Part shown: piece by piece, positions 52,905 through 61,145 of the stretch
Position numbering within the stretch: position 1 is the first letter of the stretch
How the letters are laid out: each line of letters begins with the position of its first letter
Source of the DNA: Sphingomonas pituitosa NBRC 102491
Lineage (GTDB): Bacteria > Pseudomonadota > Alphaproteobacteria > Sphingomonadales > Sphingomonadaceae
NCBI RefSeq assembly: GCF_001598435.1
Contig: NZ_BCYY01000019.1
Span: forward strand, 37,237-101,236
Length of the DNA stretch: 64,000 nt
Direction of reading: 5' to 3'
The notes under the pieces: generated by a model
Told to the model about the DNA's origin: nothing
Databases searched by the model: none
Seen by the model: the letters and a program-made list of their open reading frames with translations, nothing else
Made by a program: the position numbers and the translations under genes

Positions 52905-53241
52905 GAGGCTCCCCCCCCTCCGGATGGCAATAATATGCCTTGATGATGGGGTCGTGCAACATTGCATTGACTGGCGTGGATCGTTCCCGCCGTCGGCTGT
53001 CGAACTTGGTGCCGCAGATTTCTAGGAATGACCGCCAGGATATTGGCTATCGCATATTTGAGGAATTACTTTCTTCCGGAGATGTCCGGCTTTTCTGCAT
53101 CGAGCGCCGGCCCGACGGTCCCTTCGCGGAGAACGCACATGGCGCGGCACGCCTTTGGCGGTCATGCGAAGGGGATGCGGGCATGGCTTTTGTTTTGCCC
53201 ACGTGATGGTCTAAAAGGCGGAACTTGCCTGGAGACCGTCC
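52905..53241. other. Gene-free stretch of lower GC
   Basis: No convincing frame. One plus-strand frame (about 52990-53206) reads RQDIGYRIFEELLSSGDVRL and could be a decayed gene end, but it has no start signal. The stretch shares the lower GC of the gene at 51804-52904 and may belong to the same acquired segment. Confidence 0.4.
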
Positions 53242-53859
53242 ATGTTGCTGGCCGCCTTGTTGATGGGCCTGTTGCCCCAAGATCAGGCGCCTGCGCCCGC
53301 CGCGACCACCACGGTGAACGCGCCGCAGCAGGCGGCGAACGGCGGGCAGCGCTGGTCGGTGCTGGCGGACCCCTGCGCCTCCGCCCAGACCGGCGGCGAT
53401 CAGGTCGTGGTGTGCGGCAAGGGCGAGCAGGCGCCGCGGCTGCCGCTGCCGGGCGAGCGCGGCCCGCCCGACCGGCCGATTCCGAGCAATCCGGAGCGCA
53501 CCGGCATCGGCGCGCTGGGCGCGGTGCCCACGCCGTGCGCCGCGCGGGTGGGCGGCTGTCAGGTCGGCGTCGACATCTTCGGCGGGGCAACCACGCTGGT
53601 CCGCGGCATCGGCAAGATCATCGATCCGGACAGCTGCTGCGAGGAGCCGGGCGAATCGCGCAACTTCTTCAAGCTGGTCGGCGATGCCGGCAAGGGCGTC
53701 GGCCGGGCGTTCAGGAAGAAGCCCGACAAGTCGAAGCGCGTGCCGATCGACCTCAACGATCCGGTGCCGTTCCGCTCATCTCCAGCAGCACCGCCCATTC
53801 CTCCGGCCGAACCGGCGTCACCGACAGGCGCGACTGGCGAACCATCTCGAGGTCCTTGA
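53242..53859 (+). CDS. Secreted hypothetical protein overlapping the convergent EVE gene
   Basis: A 205-residue protein with a signal peptide (MLLAALLMGLLPQDQAPA). The mature protein has three cysteine groups (VLADPCASA, VVVCGKGE, and PTPCAARVGGCQVG followed by CCEE) and a basic segment KKPDKSKRVP. The coding quality falls after about residue 172; the last 35 residues are proline-rich and are antisense to the EVE gene for 107 bases. The original stop codon may have been lost. No known domain. Confidence 0.6.
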   Translation: MLLAALLMGLLPQDQAPAPAATTTVNAPQQAANGGQRWSVLADPCASAQTGGDQVVVCGKGEQAPRLPLPGERGPPDRPIPSNPERTGIGALGAVPTPCAARVGGCQVGVDIFGGATTLVRGIGKIIDPDSCCEEPGESRNFFKLVGDAGKGVGRAFRKKPDKSKRVPIDLNDPVPFRSSPAAPPIPPAEPASPTGATGEPSRGP

Positions 53860-54166
53860 GCCGCGGTTCGGCCTTGATCTCGGGCAGGGGGACGGGGGCG
53901 GCGAGCTTGCGCAGCGCCTTCACCTCGACGCTCGCCCATTTGCCGTCGTCGCCGTCGGGCTGCCAGGCGCGGACGATTTCCATGATGCCGACCGCGGCCT
54001 TCTGGATGTTGGAATGGTAGAAGATCGCCTGGTCGCCGGGCACCATGTCCTTCAGGAAGTTGCGCGCGGTATAGTTGCGCACGCCGTTCCATTCGGTGGT
54101 GCCGTCGCGCACCAGGTCGTCCCAGCCATAGACATCGGGTTCGGAGCGAAGGATCCAATAGGCCAT
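53753..54166 (-). CDS. EVE-domain protein
   Basis: A 137-residue PUA-like domain that binds modified bases in nucleic acid or RNA. Family signatures are MAYWILRSEPDVYGWDDL, GVRNYTARNFLKDMVPGDQA and YHSNIQKAAVGIMEIV. It is usually a single-domain protein of this size. The 3' end overlaps the convergent hypothetical gene by 107 bases. Confidence 0.93.
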   Translation of the reverse strand: MAYWILRSEPDVYGWDDLVRDGTTEWNGVRNYTARNFLKDMVPGDQAIFYHSNIQKAAVGIMEIVRAWQPDGDDGKWASVEVKALRKLAAPVPLPEIKAEPRLKDLEMVRQSRLSVTPVRPEEWAVLLEMSGTAPDR

Positions 54167-54291
54167 GCCGCCCGTTACCCAGCTAAACCGCGGCTGAACA
54201 GCCGGTTCCGCACCGATTAAGCCGCGATTGCCTATCGGAAGCCATCGGCGCCGGTCGACTCGTCGGCGCCCCGAGGTGAGGAGCGAGGAGT

Positions 54292-54657
54292 ATGAACCAT
54301 CTGGCCAAGAAGCTGGTGCTGGGCATTGCCACGGGCGCGAGCCTGCTGGCCGCCGTGGCGCCTGCGCAGGCGCAGGACTGGCGCTATCGGCGGCATTATT
54401 ACCGGGATCGCGGCGGCGATGCGGCGGGCGCGGCGCTGGTGGCGGGGATCGCCGGCATCGCGATCGGCGCGGCGCTGTCGAACGACCGGCGCTATGATTA
54501 CGACCGGCGCTTCTATCGCGAGCGCGGCTATTACCCGACCGACGGCTATTGGTACCGCGACAACTACCCGCGCTATCGCCGTTACGAGGTTTGCGACGTG
54601 CGACGGGTCTGGGATCCGTATCTGGGCCGCCCGGTGCTGATCCGCTATTGCGACTAA
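54292..54657 (+). CDS. Secreted Tyr/Arg-rich glycine-zipper protein
   Basis: A 121-residue protein with a signal peptide (LVLGIATGASLLAAVAPAQA). A glycine-alanine segment (AGAALVAGIAGIAIGAAL) resembles a glycine zipper that inserts in membrane. On either side are tyrosine/arginine repeats (DWRYRRHYYRDRGG, RRFYRERGYYPTDGYWYRD). It ends with two cysteines (CDVRRVWDP and YCD). GAGGAG precedes the ATG at suitable spacing. RcnB-like proteins have a comparable composition, but that is a loose comparison. Confidence 0.75.
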   Translation: MNHLAKKLVLGIATGASLLAAVAPAQAQDWRYRRHYYRDRGGDAAGAALVAGIAGIAIGAALSNDRRYDYDRRFYRERGYYPTDGYWYRDNYPRYRRYEVCDVRRVWDPYLGRPVLIRYCD

Positions 54658-54725
54658 ACGGCGCGTGCGCGCGACCATATCTTGAGATGGGTCGCGCGCT
54701 GCGCTGCGCGCGTTAGGGTGTCGCC

Positions 54726-56366
54726 ATGGCACCCACCGAATCGCTCGACCCGGCCGATCCCTATGCGCGATCCGCCCAGACCTTCCCGGTCCTGACCGAC
54801 GAGATGATGGCGCGCGTTGCCGCCTTCGGCAGCGCGGAGGCCGTGGACGGCGGCGCGATGCTGTTCCGTCGCGGCGATCGCAGCGTCGATTTCTTCTTGT
54901 GCCTGTCGGGCGGGATCGAGATCATCGATACCGACGCCGAGGGCCACGATCATCCGGTGCACACCCATGCCCGCGGCCAGTTCACCGGCGAGCTCGACCT
55001 GTTCAACGACCGCAAGATCCTGGTGAGCGCCCGCGCGCTGGCGGACACGCGGGTGGTGCGGATCGACCGCGCGTCGTTTCGCCGGATGATGACGGCCGAG
55101 CCCGATATCGGCGAGATCGTGATGCGCGCCTTCATCCTCCGCCGCGTGGGCCTGCTGCGGCACAGCGATGCCGGCGTCGCGCTGGCGGGGCCGGGGCACG
55201 GCGCGGACATGGGGCGAATCGAGACGTTCCTCACCCGCAACGCGCTGCCGCACCGGCGGATCGATACCGACACCGATCCGGATGCGGCGGGCTTTCTCGA
55301 ATGTTTCGCGCTCACCGCGGCCGATCTGCCGGTGGTGGTGCTGGAGGGGCGCGTGCTGCGTAACCCCGGCAATGCCGCGCTGGCCGATGCGCTGGGCCTG
55401 GCGACCGCGCTCGATCCGGACAAGGTCCATGACGTTGCCGTGGTGGGCGCGGGGCCGGCGGGTCTCGCCGCCGCCGTCTATGCCGCGTCCGAAGGACTCG
55501 AGACGATCGTGATCGAGGCGGTGGCGCCGGGCGGGCAGGCGGGGACGAGCTCGAAGATCGAGAACTATCTGGGCTTTCCGACCGGCATCTCCGGCCAGGC
55601 GCTGGCCGGCCGCGCGCAGGTGCAGGCGCAGAAGTTCGGGGCGCGGCTGCTGGTCTCGCGCTCGGTGACGCGGATCGAGTGCGAGGAACGGCCGCTGCGG
55701 CTGCACCTCGACGACGGCGCCAGCCTGCTCGCCCGCGCGGTGGTGGTCGCCACGGGCGCGCGCTACCGCAAGCTCGACCTGCCGCGCTATGCCGAGCTGG
55801 AAGGCAACGGCATCTATTACGCCGCCACCGCGATGGAGGCCGGGCTGTGCGCCGGATCGGAAGTGGTGGTGGTCGGCGGCGGCAATTCGGCGGGGCAGGC
55901 GGCGGTGTTCCTTGCCCGCCATGCCGCGCACGTCCATGTGCTGGTGCGCGGGCCCGGGCTCGCCGCGACCATGTCCCGCTACCTGATCGACCGGATCGAG
56001 GCATCGGACCAGATCACGCTCCACCCCTTCACCGAAGTCACCGCGCTGGAGGGAGCGCGATCGCTGACCGGCCTCGAATGGACCGATCGCAGGAGCGGTG
56101 CGGTGGAGCGCCGCGCGATGGGCGCGCTGTTCGTGATGATCGGCGCGGTGCCCAACACCCATTGGCTGGAGGGCTGTGTCGACCTCGACGGCGGCGGCTT
56201 CGTGCGCACGGGCAGCGGCGAGACCTTCTTCTGCTCGTCGGCGCCCGGCGTGTTCGCGGTGGGCGACGTGCGCGCCGGATCGGTGAAGCGGGTCGCGTCG
56301 GGCGTGGGCGAGGGATCGGTGGTCGTCTCCGCGATCCACCGCTATCTTGAACCCGCGGCCGAATGA
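54726..56366 (+). CDS. Cyclic-nucleotide-binding / thioredoxin-like / thioredoxin-reductase-like fusion
   Basis: A 546-residue three-part protein. Residues about 20-135 are a cyclic-nucleotide-binding fold (GGAMLFRRGDRSVDFFLCLS, GQFTGELDLFNDRKI). Residues about 150-225 resemble a glutaredoxin-like domain (DADLPVVVLEGR-type end) without CxxC. Residues about 235-546 are an FAD/NAD oxidoreductase with VGAGPAGLAAAVYAASEG and VVVVGGGNSAGQAAVF, but the CxxC of thioredoxin reductase is replaced (AATAMEAGLC). So it binds FAD but cannot act as a classical thioredoxin reductase. Such fusions occur in proteobacteria with unknown physiological role, perhaps signal-gated redox control. Confidence 0.85.
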   Translation: MAPTESLDPADPYARSAQTFPVLTDEMMARVAAFGSAEAVDGGAMLFRRGDRSVDFFLCLSGGIEIIDTDAEGHDHPVHTHARGQFTGELDLFNDRKILVSARALADTRVVRIDRASFRRMMTAEPDIGEIVMRAFILRRVGLLRHSDAGVALAGPGHGADMGRIETFLTRNALPHRRIDTDTDPDAAGFLECFALTAADLPVVVLEGRVLRNPGNAALADALGLATALDPDKVHDVAVVGAGPAGLAAAVYAASEGLETIVIEAVAPGGQAGTSSKIENYLGFPTGISGQALAGRAQVQAQKFGARLLVSRSVTRIECEERPLRLHLDDGASLLARAVVVATGARYRKLDLPRYAELEGNGIYYAATAMEAGLCAGSEVVVVGGGNSAGQAAVFLARHAAHVHVLVRGPGLAATMSRYLIDRIEASDQITLHPFTEVTALEGARSLTGLEWTDRRSGAVERRAMGALFVMIGAVPNTHWLEGCVDLDGGGFVRTGSGETFFCSSAPGVFAVGDVRAGSVKRVASGVGEGSVVVSAIHRYLEPAAE

Positions 56367-56381
56367 CGGCATGAGCCGGGC

Positions 56382-56663
56382 ATGAGCGATACCCCTCCCG
56401 ATCGTCTGTCGGTCAACCCGAGCAGCCCCTATTTCACCCGCGAACTGCTGGAGCGCGGCGTCGGCATCAAGTTCAAGGGCGTCGAGCGCCGCGATGTCGA
56501 GGAATATTGCATCTCCGAAGGCTGGGTGCGCGTGGCGCTCGGCAAGAAGACCGATCGCAAGGGCAACCCGCTGACGATCAAGCTGGTCGGCCCGGTCGAG
56601 GCCTGGTTCCAGAGCGGCGGCGAAGCGGCGGCCGAGACCGACACGGACAGTGCCGAGGGCTGA
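56382..56663 (+). CDS. DUF3297 protein
   Basis: A 93-residue cytoplasmic protein, opening PDRLSVNPSSPYFTRELLER and containing GIKFKGVERRDVEEYCISEG and GNPLTIKLVGPVEAWFQ, the full DUF3297 domain. Function unknown. The acidic tail (EAAAETDTDSAEG) is lineage variable. Its gene lies 15 bases after the oxidoreductase gene and is likely co-transcribed. Confidence 0.9.
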   Translation: MSDTPPDRLSVNPSSPYFTRELLERGVGIKFKGVERRDVEEYCISEGWVRVALGKKTDRKGNPLTIKLVGPVEAWFQSGGEAAAETDTDSAEG

Positions 56664-56711
56664 TCCCGCGTGGCGGTGGCGGGCCGGTTCAGGCCGCCCC
56701 GCCCGTTTCCC

Positions 56712-57413
56712 TCAGTAGCGGACGTCCAGGACCACGATCGTCAGCCGTCCGTCGATACGTCCGGCCAGCGTCACATTGCCGCCGGGCCAGTCCGGCCCGT
56801 TCATCGCGGCGATCGCGAACACCTCCATCCGGATGGCGAAGAACGGTTCGAAGGTCTTCGGCCAGGGCCGAGTGACCAGCGTTTCCGCTGCCTTGTCGTC
56901 AAACCACGCCGAATAGCTCCAGCGCGTGCCGACATGGCGGAGCGCCGAGCCCTCGGGCGGCGCGGCGCCGGGTTTCTCGACGATCCGCCGCGCATCGCAG
57001 CCGATCGGGCGGAGCCGGGCATTGGACAGCGTGCCGCCGACATAGTCCGCACCCAGCGCGAAGCAGGTGCCGTCACTGCGCTTGAGATTGAGCGGCAGAT
57101 AGCCGAGCCCCCATGCGTCGACGAAGCGCGCGCGGCGGGTTTCGGCGACGGTATAGGCGCCCACCACCTTGGCAAGTGCGTGCGCCGCATTGGCATAGCC
57201 CGGGAGCATCCGAATGCGCTGCCCGATCGCAGACCGATCCAGCGCCTCCAGACGTGGCAGGCCGGGTTCCGCAGGCTCGGCCACGGCCGGGCCGGGCGTG
57301 CCGGGATAGCCGGCGGGCGGCACGAACTGCGCCAGTGCGGCGCCGGGCGCCAGCGAGACGAGGGCGGCGAGCAGGCGCATGCCATAGCGAAACACGGCCT
57401 TTCCGTTCCCCAT
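56712..57413 (-). CDS. Secreted hypothetical protein
   Basis: About 233 residues. A signal peptide (MRLLAALVSLAPGAALAQ) is present; the ATG at 57380 opens directly into it and is an alternative start. The mature domain has two cysteines (SDGTCFALG and RPIGCDARR) and a beta-rich middle such as FEPFFAIRMEVFAIAA. No domain is recognised. The gene lies 27 bases after another secreted hypothetical gene on the same strand, so they may form an operon. Confidence 0.7.
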   Translation of the reverse strand: MGNGKAVFRYGMRLLAALVSLAPGAALAQFVPPAGYPGTPGPAVAEPAEPGLPRLEALDRSAIGQRIRMLPGYANAAHALAKVVGAYTVAETRRARFVDAWGLGYLPLNLKRSDGTCFALGADYVGGTLSNARLRPIGCDARRIVEKPGAAPPEGSALRHVGTRWSYSAWFDDKAAETLVTRPWPKTFEPFFAIRMEVFAIAAMNGPDWPGGNVTLAGRIDGRLTIVVLDVRY

Positions 57414-57440
57414 GGCTCGAAGCAATCCCCGCTCCACGTC

Positions 57441-58118
57441 CTATCGTGCCGCCGCTGCCCGCGACAGCTTGAGCATCCCCTCACCGACCGTCGCGCGAGC
57501 GGCGGCGCGAGTCAGGCTGATGGTCTGCCCCTGCTTGATGCAAGCGGTGAAGGCGGGCTTGAGAGCGTCGATCGCCGCGCTTTCCTCCGCGCTGCCGGGC
57601 TGGGCGAGCAGCAGCGCATGGGCGTCGGCACTATCCTCGCGGGCGACGCAATCGCCGAACAGGCGGCTGGCGATAAAGTCTCCCGGCAACTCCGCCGCAT
57701 CACCGTCGAACTCGTCGGACAGGAGGAGCGGCGGCAAGGCCTTCAGCCCGGCTACCGGGCCGGTCTTGCCGAATTCGCGTCGGTAAAGCGACGGGTACAG
57801 CGCAGCGCGGAAGCTGTTCGGCTGGAGCCGCATCTCGATCTTGCTGTGCATCCGCGCAGCGGCGCGATTGAGGCAGGTGAGGTCGGCCGCCTTCAAGCCG
57901 GCTTCGCCGAAGCCCGGCCGATCAGGGATCGTGCGGAGAAACGCCTGAATGGCAGGCTGCCGGGACTTCTGCGCGGTGACGCAGTCGGTGAACTCCGCAA
58001 GGAGCCGCAGCTTTTCGGTCGTGCTCGGTTCTTCCGATGCGGGCCGGGCCACGGCAGTAGTGGCGGGCAGCAATCCAAAGATCAGCGCGAGATGCGTCAG
58101 TGCTTTACGTGCCTGCAT
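57441..58118 (-). CDS. Secreted hypothetical protein
   Basis: A 225-residue protein with a signal peptide (MQARKALTHLALIFGLLPATTAVA). The mature part has four cysteines (FTDCVTA, DLTCLNR, FGDCVAR, FTACIKQ) at regular distances of helical context, suggesting two disulfide-linked helical halves with an internal repeat. GGAGGGGAT precedes the ATG. Start choice at 58118 drops an upstream stretch that has no signal function. Unknown function. Confidence 0.72.
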   Translation of the reverse strand: MQARKALTHLALIFGLLPATTAVARPASEEPSTTEKLRLLAEFTDCVTAQKSRQPAIQAFLRTIPDRPGFGEAGLKAADLTCLNRAAARMHSKIEMRLQPNSFRAALYPSLYRREFGKTGPVAGLKALPPLLLSDEFDGDAAELPGDFIASRLFGDCVAREDSADAHALLLAQPGSAEESAAIDALKPAFTACIKQGQTISLTRAAARATVGEGMLKLSRAAAAR

Positions 58119-58300
58119 GATCCCCTCCTGACTCGTTCTATTGTCGAGGAAGTGTCGCATGAGTTGGAGACGGCCCAAAGCAAATTGTCGTGCTTTGCAA
58201 TCGTTCATCTACATCTTTTGCGATTGCGGGCAGGCACATTTGCAAGGCGCGACGCTCCTCCGCTCAGGAGCAAGGCAATCGCATATGGCCAAAGAATGCC

Positions 58301-58395
58301 GTCATCCCGGCGGAAGCCGGGATCCATTGGCGCTGAAGGGACGGTTCTTTCCCTCAGCGCTCAGGGCAATGGATCCCGGCTTTCGCCGGGATGAC
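58301..58395. repeat. Palindromic intergenic repeat, family C (REP doublet), copy 2
   Basis: Arms 58301-58329 and 58367-58395 are inverted copies with 28 of 29 positions matching; each carries GTCATCCCGGCGGAAGCCGG or its complement. The 37-base spacer (with GCGCTGAAGGGA and TCCCTCAGCGC) is itself an inverted repeat, so the whole element forms one long hairpin. It occupies the gap upstream of a secreted-protein gene and downstream of the glycosylase gene. Confidence 0.9.
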
Positions 58396-58472
58396 GATGG
58401 TTTTGGAGGCGCCGACATCCCCCGGGGCTCAAATGCGATAACCCTACCCTCAGGAGGGGGGCGGCAAAGCGT

Positions 58473-59096
58473 TCAGATCGCGCTCTTGATCATGCCATAG
58501 TGGTGCCAGGCGAAGATCGCCGCGGCGCCGCGGTGCGGGCGCCAGGCCTCGGACCATTCCCGCGTCTGCTTCTCGCTCGGGCGTTCGGGATGGCCGAGGA
58601 TGCGCCCGATCTCGATCTGCACCGCCAGGTCGCCTGCCGGCCAGATGTCGACCCGCCCCTCGGCGAACAGCAGATAGATTTCCGCCGACCAGCGGCCGAT
58701 ACCCTTGATGCGGGTGAGCGCGGCGATGGCTTCCTCGTCGTCTCGCGGCAGCGCGGCGAGGTCGAGCGTGCCGCTGGTAACTTCCCCGGCGAGGCTGCGG
58801 GCATAGCCCATCTTCTGGCGCGAGAGGCCGGCGCTGCGCAGCAGCTCGTCGCTCGCCGCGGCGAGCCGTGCGGGATCCTCGGCATCGCCGAGCGCAGCGC
58901 CCAGCTTGTTCCAGACCGACGCGGCGGCGGCCACGCTCACCTGCTGCCCGACGATCGTGCGCAGCAGCGTGGCATAGCCTGGTGCTCGGATGCGCGGCTC
59001 GGGATAGCCGGCGCGCTCCAAGGCGGCGGCGAAGGCGGGTTCGATCGCGGCCAATGCGTCGATCGACCCCTTCAGCTGGTCGGCGGTCAGGCCCAT
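58473..59096 (-). CDS. DNA-3-methyladenine glycosylase II-type (AlkA/HhH-GPD)
   Basis: A 207-residue base-excision repair enzyme. The helix-hairpin-helix is LTRIKGIGRWSAEIYLLF and the catalytic Asp lies in DIWPAGDLAVQIEIGR. The N-terminal phrase LLRTIVGQQVSVAAAASVW is typical of the short AlkA subfamily that lacks the E. coli N-terminal domain. It removes alkylated purines. Divergent to the ferredoxin gene, with about 60 bases between. Confidence 0.92.
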   Translation of the reverse strand: MGLTADQLKGSIDALAAIEPAFAAALERAGYPEPRIRAPGYATLLRTIVGQQVSVAAAASVWNKLGAALGDAEDPARLAAASDELLRSAGLSRQKMGYARSLAGEVTSGTLDLAALPRDDEEAIAALTRIKGIGRWSAEIYLLFAEGRVDIWPAGDLAVQIEIGRILGHPERPSEKQTREWSEAWRPHRGAAAIFAWHHYGMIKSAI

Positions 59097-59159
59097 ATAC
59101 TGGCTCCTTGAAACGGGCCCGGTTCACCGGCATGGACGCGGCGAACCAAGGAGATGCAG

Positions 59160-59477
59160 ATGCCCCAGCTTACGGTCGTGACGCGTGACGGAACCGAACG
59201 CACGGTAACCGGTGAGGCCGGTCTCAGCGTGATGGAAGTGATTCGCGACAATGGCTTCGACGAACTGCTGGCGCTGTGCGGCGGCTGCTGCAGCTGCGCC
59301 ACCTGCCATGTCCATGTCGACCCGGATTTTGCGGACAAACTGCCGAAGATGAGCATGGACGAGGACGATCTGCTCGACAGCACCTCGGATCGCGACGCCA
59401 CCTCGCGGCTGTCGTGCCAGTTGCCCTTCACCGATGCGCTGGACGGCCTGCGCGTGCGGATCGCCGCCGAGGATTGA
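59160..59477 (+). CDS. [2Fe-2S] ferredoxin, adrenodoxin type
   Basis: A 105-residue electron carrier. The cluster motif is [10 protein letters not shown] with a fourth Cys in SRLSCQLPF, and the acidic patch [10 protein letters not shown] is typical of ferredoxins that serve cytochrome P450 or iron-sulfur assembly. The ATG at 59160 is six bases after AAGGAG, better than the one at 59154. No P450 gene is adjacent. Confidence 0.93.
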   Translation: MPQLTVVTRDGTERTVTGEAGLSVMEVIRDNGFDELLALCGGCCSCATCHVHVDPDFADKLPKMSMDEDDLLDSTSDRDATSRLSCQLPFTDALDGLRVRIAAED

Positions 59478-59485
59478 GGACGGGC

Positions 59486-59509
59486 AGGGGCGGGCAGGTC
59501 ACCGCCCCT
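59486..59509. terminator. Hairpin between ferredoxin and glucanase genes
   Basis: AGGGGCGG (59486-59493) and CCGCCCCT (59502-59509) pair perfectly around an eight-base loop, nine bases after the ferredoxin stop. It overlaps the stop codon of the convergent GH16 gene and is followed by TTG rather than a T run. Confidence 0.45.
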
Positions 59510-60386
59510 TTGCCTGGTCCGCAGTCTGCCAGACGCGCACATAGTCGACTTCCATCCGCGACGGGAAGGCGGCGGGATCGACGCCCTGCATCCCGCCCCA
59601 GCCGCCGACGGCGACGTTGAGCAGCAGATATTGCGGCTTGTCGAACGGCCAGGTGGCGGGATCGCCCCGATGGTCGTTGTCGAAGCGCATATAGGCGTGC
59701 CCGTCGACGCCGATCAGGATGCGGTCCTTGTTCCAGTCGAGCTGATAGCTGTGGAAGGCGGTGCAGGCGTCCGCTACCCGCGTCGTCGCGCCCTTCTGGG
59801 TGTGCTGGGCGTGGTTATAGGCGCCGGTGTGGATGGTGCCGTGGACCGTCTGCGGGTCCCAGCCGACCAGTTCCATCACGTCGATCTCGCCGAGGCGCGG
59901 CCAGCCGGCCTTGCCGTCGGTGCCGAGCAGCCAGATCGCCGGCCATAGGCCCTTGCCGCAGGCAAGCTTGGCGCGCACTTCGATGAAGCCATAGGTCCAG
60001 CTGGCGAGGCCGCGCGTGAGCAGGCGGACGGAGCTGTATTCCTGGCCGCCATAGTCGGCCTGGTCGGCAAGCCGCTCGCGACGGGCCTCGATGATCAGGC
60101 GGCCGTTCTCGATCCGGGCGTTTTCGGGCCGGCCGGCGGCATAATATTGCAGTTCCTGGTTGTACCAGCCCTCGCGGTTGCGGGCGGTGTCATAGGCCCA
60201 GCGCTTCCGATCGGGCAGGCGGCCGGAGTCGAACTCGTCGGCCCACGCGAGTCGCGCGCCTTTCGGCACGGCGATCGATTCGTCGGTTGCGGCAGGAACA
60301 GGCGGCAGGGCGGCGGTCTGCGCGACCGCCGCTGCCGGCAGGAACCAGGCGGCGGCGGCCGCGAACGACCGCCGCAAGCGCATCAC
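59499..60386 (-). CDS. Secreted glycoside hydrolase family 16 (laminarinase-type)
   Basis: A 295-residue beta-glucanase. A signal peptide ([16 protein letters not shown]) leads to the extracellular space or periplasm. The catalytic motif EIDVMELVG supplies the two glutamates. [20 protein letters not shown] opens the catalytic domain, and [18 protein letters not shown] follows. The substrate is probably a beta-1,3-glucan. Its ATG overlaps the infC stop (ATGA), so this unrelated enzyme is translated from the infC transcript or has a promoter inside infC. Confidence 0.9.
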   Translation of the reverse strand: MMRLRRSFAAAAAWFLPAAAVAQTAALPPVPAATDESIAVPKGARLAWADEFDSGRLPDRKRWAYDTARNREGWYNQELQYYAAGRPENARIENGRLIIEARRERLADQADYGGQEYSSVRLLTRGLASWTYGFIEVRAKLACGKGLWPAIWLLGTDGKAGWPRLGEIDVMELVGWDPQTVHGTIHTGAYNHAQHTQKGATTRVADACTAFHSYQLDWNKDRILIGVDGHAYMRFDNDHRGDPATWPFDKPQYLLLNVAVGGWGGMQGVDPAAFPSRMEVDYVRVWQTADQAKGR

Positions 60387-60931
60387 TTGGGCGAAAGCAC
60401 CATCAGCATCTGACGGCCTTCCATGCGCGGATAGCTCTCCACCTTCGCCACTTCCGCCGCATCCTGCTGGACGCGCTGGAGCAGTTGCATGCCGAGCTGG
60501 CCATGCGAAAGCTCACGGCCGCGGAAGCGCAGGGTGATCTTCACCTTGTCGCCTTCGCCGATGAACTTCAGCACGTTACGCATCTTCACGTCGTAATCGT
60601 GATCATCGATGTTGGGACGCATCTTGATCTCTTTGATCTCCTGCGTCTTCTGGGTCTTGCGTGCGAGGTTCGCCTTCTTCTGCGCCTCGTACTTGAACTT
60701 GCCCACATCGAGGAACTTGGCGACGGGCGGATCGGCGTTGGGCGACACTTCGACGAGGTCGAGACCGACCTCGGCTGCCTGCGCCATCGCCTCGCGCGTG
60801 TACATCACGCCAAGGTTTTCGCCGTCCTGGTCGATCACGCGAACCTTGGGCGACTGGATGAATTCGTTAAACCGCGGCCCGTTCAGCGGCATCGCGGGCG
60901 CCATCGGGCGCCGGGGCATGGGAGAACGTAT
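60383..60931 (-). CDS. infC: Translation initiation factor IF-3 (probable ATA start)
   Basis: Binds the 30S subunit and checks start-codon selection. From the ATG at 60919 there are 178 residues with [38 protein letters not shown] and [16 protein letters not shown], all IF-3 signatures. The best ribosome site, CAGGAG at 60945-60940, is 20 bases before that ATG but exactly eight before an in-frame ATA at 60931. An unusual start codon is the known feature of infC that lets IF-3 control its own synthesis, so ATA is preferred here as an inference, adding four residues (RSP after the start). Confidence 0.9.
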   Translation of the reverse strand: MRSPMPRRPMAPAMPLNGPRFNEFIQSPKVRVIDQDGENLGVMYTREAMAQAAEVGLDLVEVSPNADPPVAKFLDVGKFKYEAQKKANLARKTQKTQEIKEIKMRPNIDDHDYDVKMRNVLKFIGEGDKVKITLRFRGRELSHGQLGMQLLQRVQQDAAEVAKVESYPRMEGRQMLMVLSPK

Positions 60932-61145
60932 AAGACTGGCTCCTGTAGTTAGTCAGCGCCCTATATAGACAATTCCGGCGCCCGAGAGAAGGTCCCCTAC
61001 GGACCATTTCGCTGCGATATTGCGCGGCAAGTGCAGAACATGGACGGAAAATCTCGCGCGAGCCGCCGCCATGTGCCTGTTTCGGCGTCTATAATCCATG
61101 CAGCGCCGGCGGACATCTCCGCGTGCCGGCCTTGTGGGGAACAAC

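Noticed and set aside
54181..54210. EcfG-like promoter for the EVE gene (GGAAC near 54207 on the minus strand, GGTT downstream)
   Set aside because: The spacing to a CGTT-like element is 15 bases and the element is GGTT; it also overlaps a palindrome CGGCTG-AA-CAGCCG, so the match is too weak to list.
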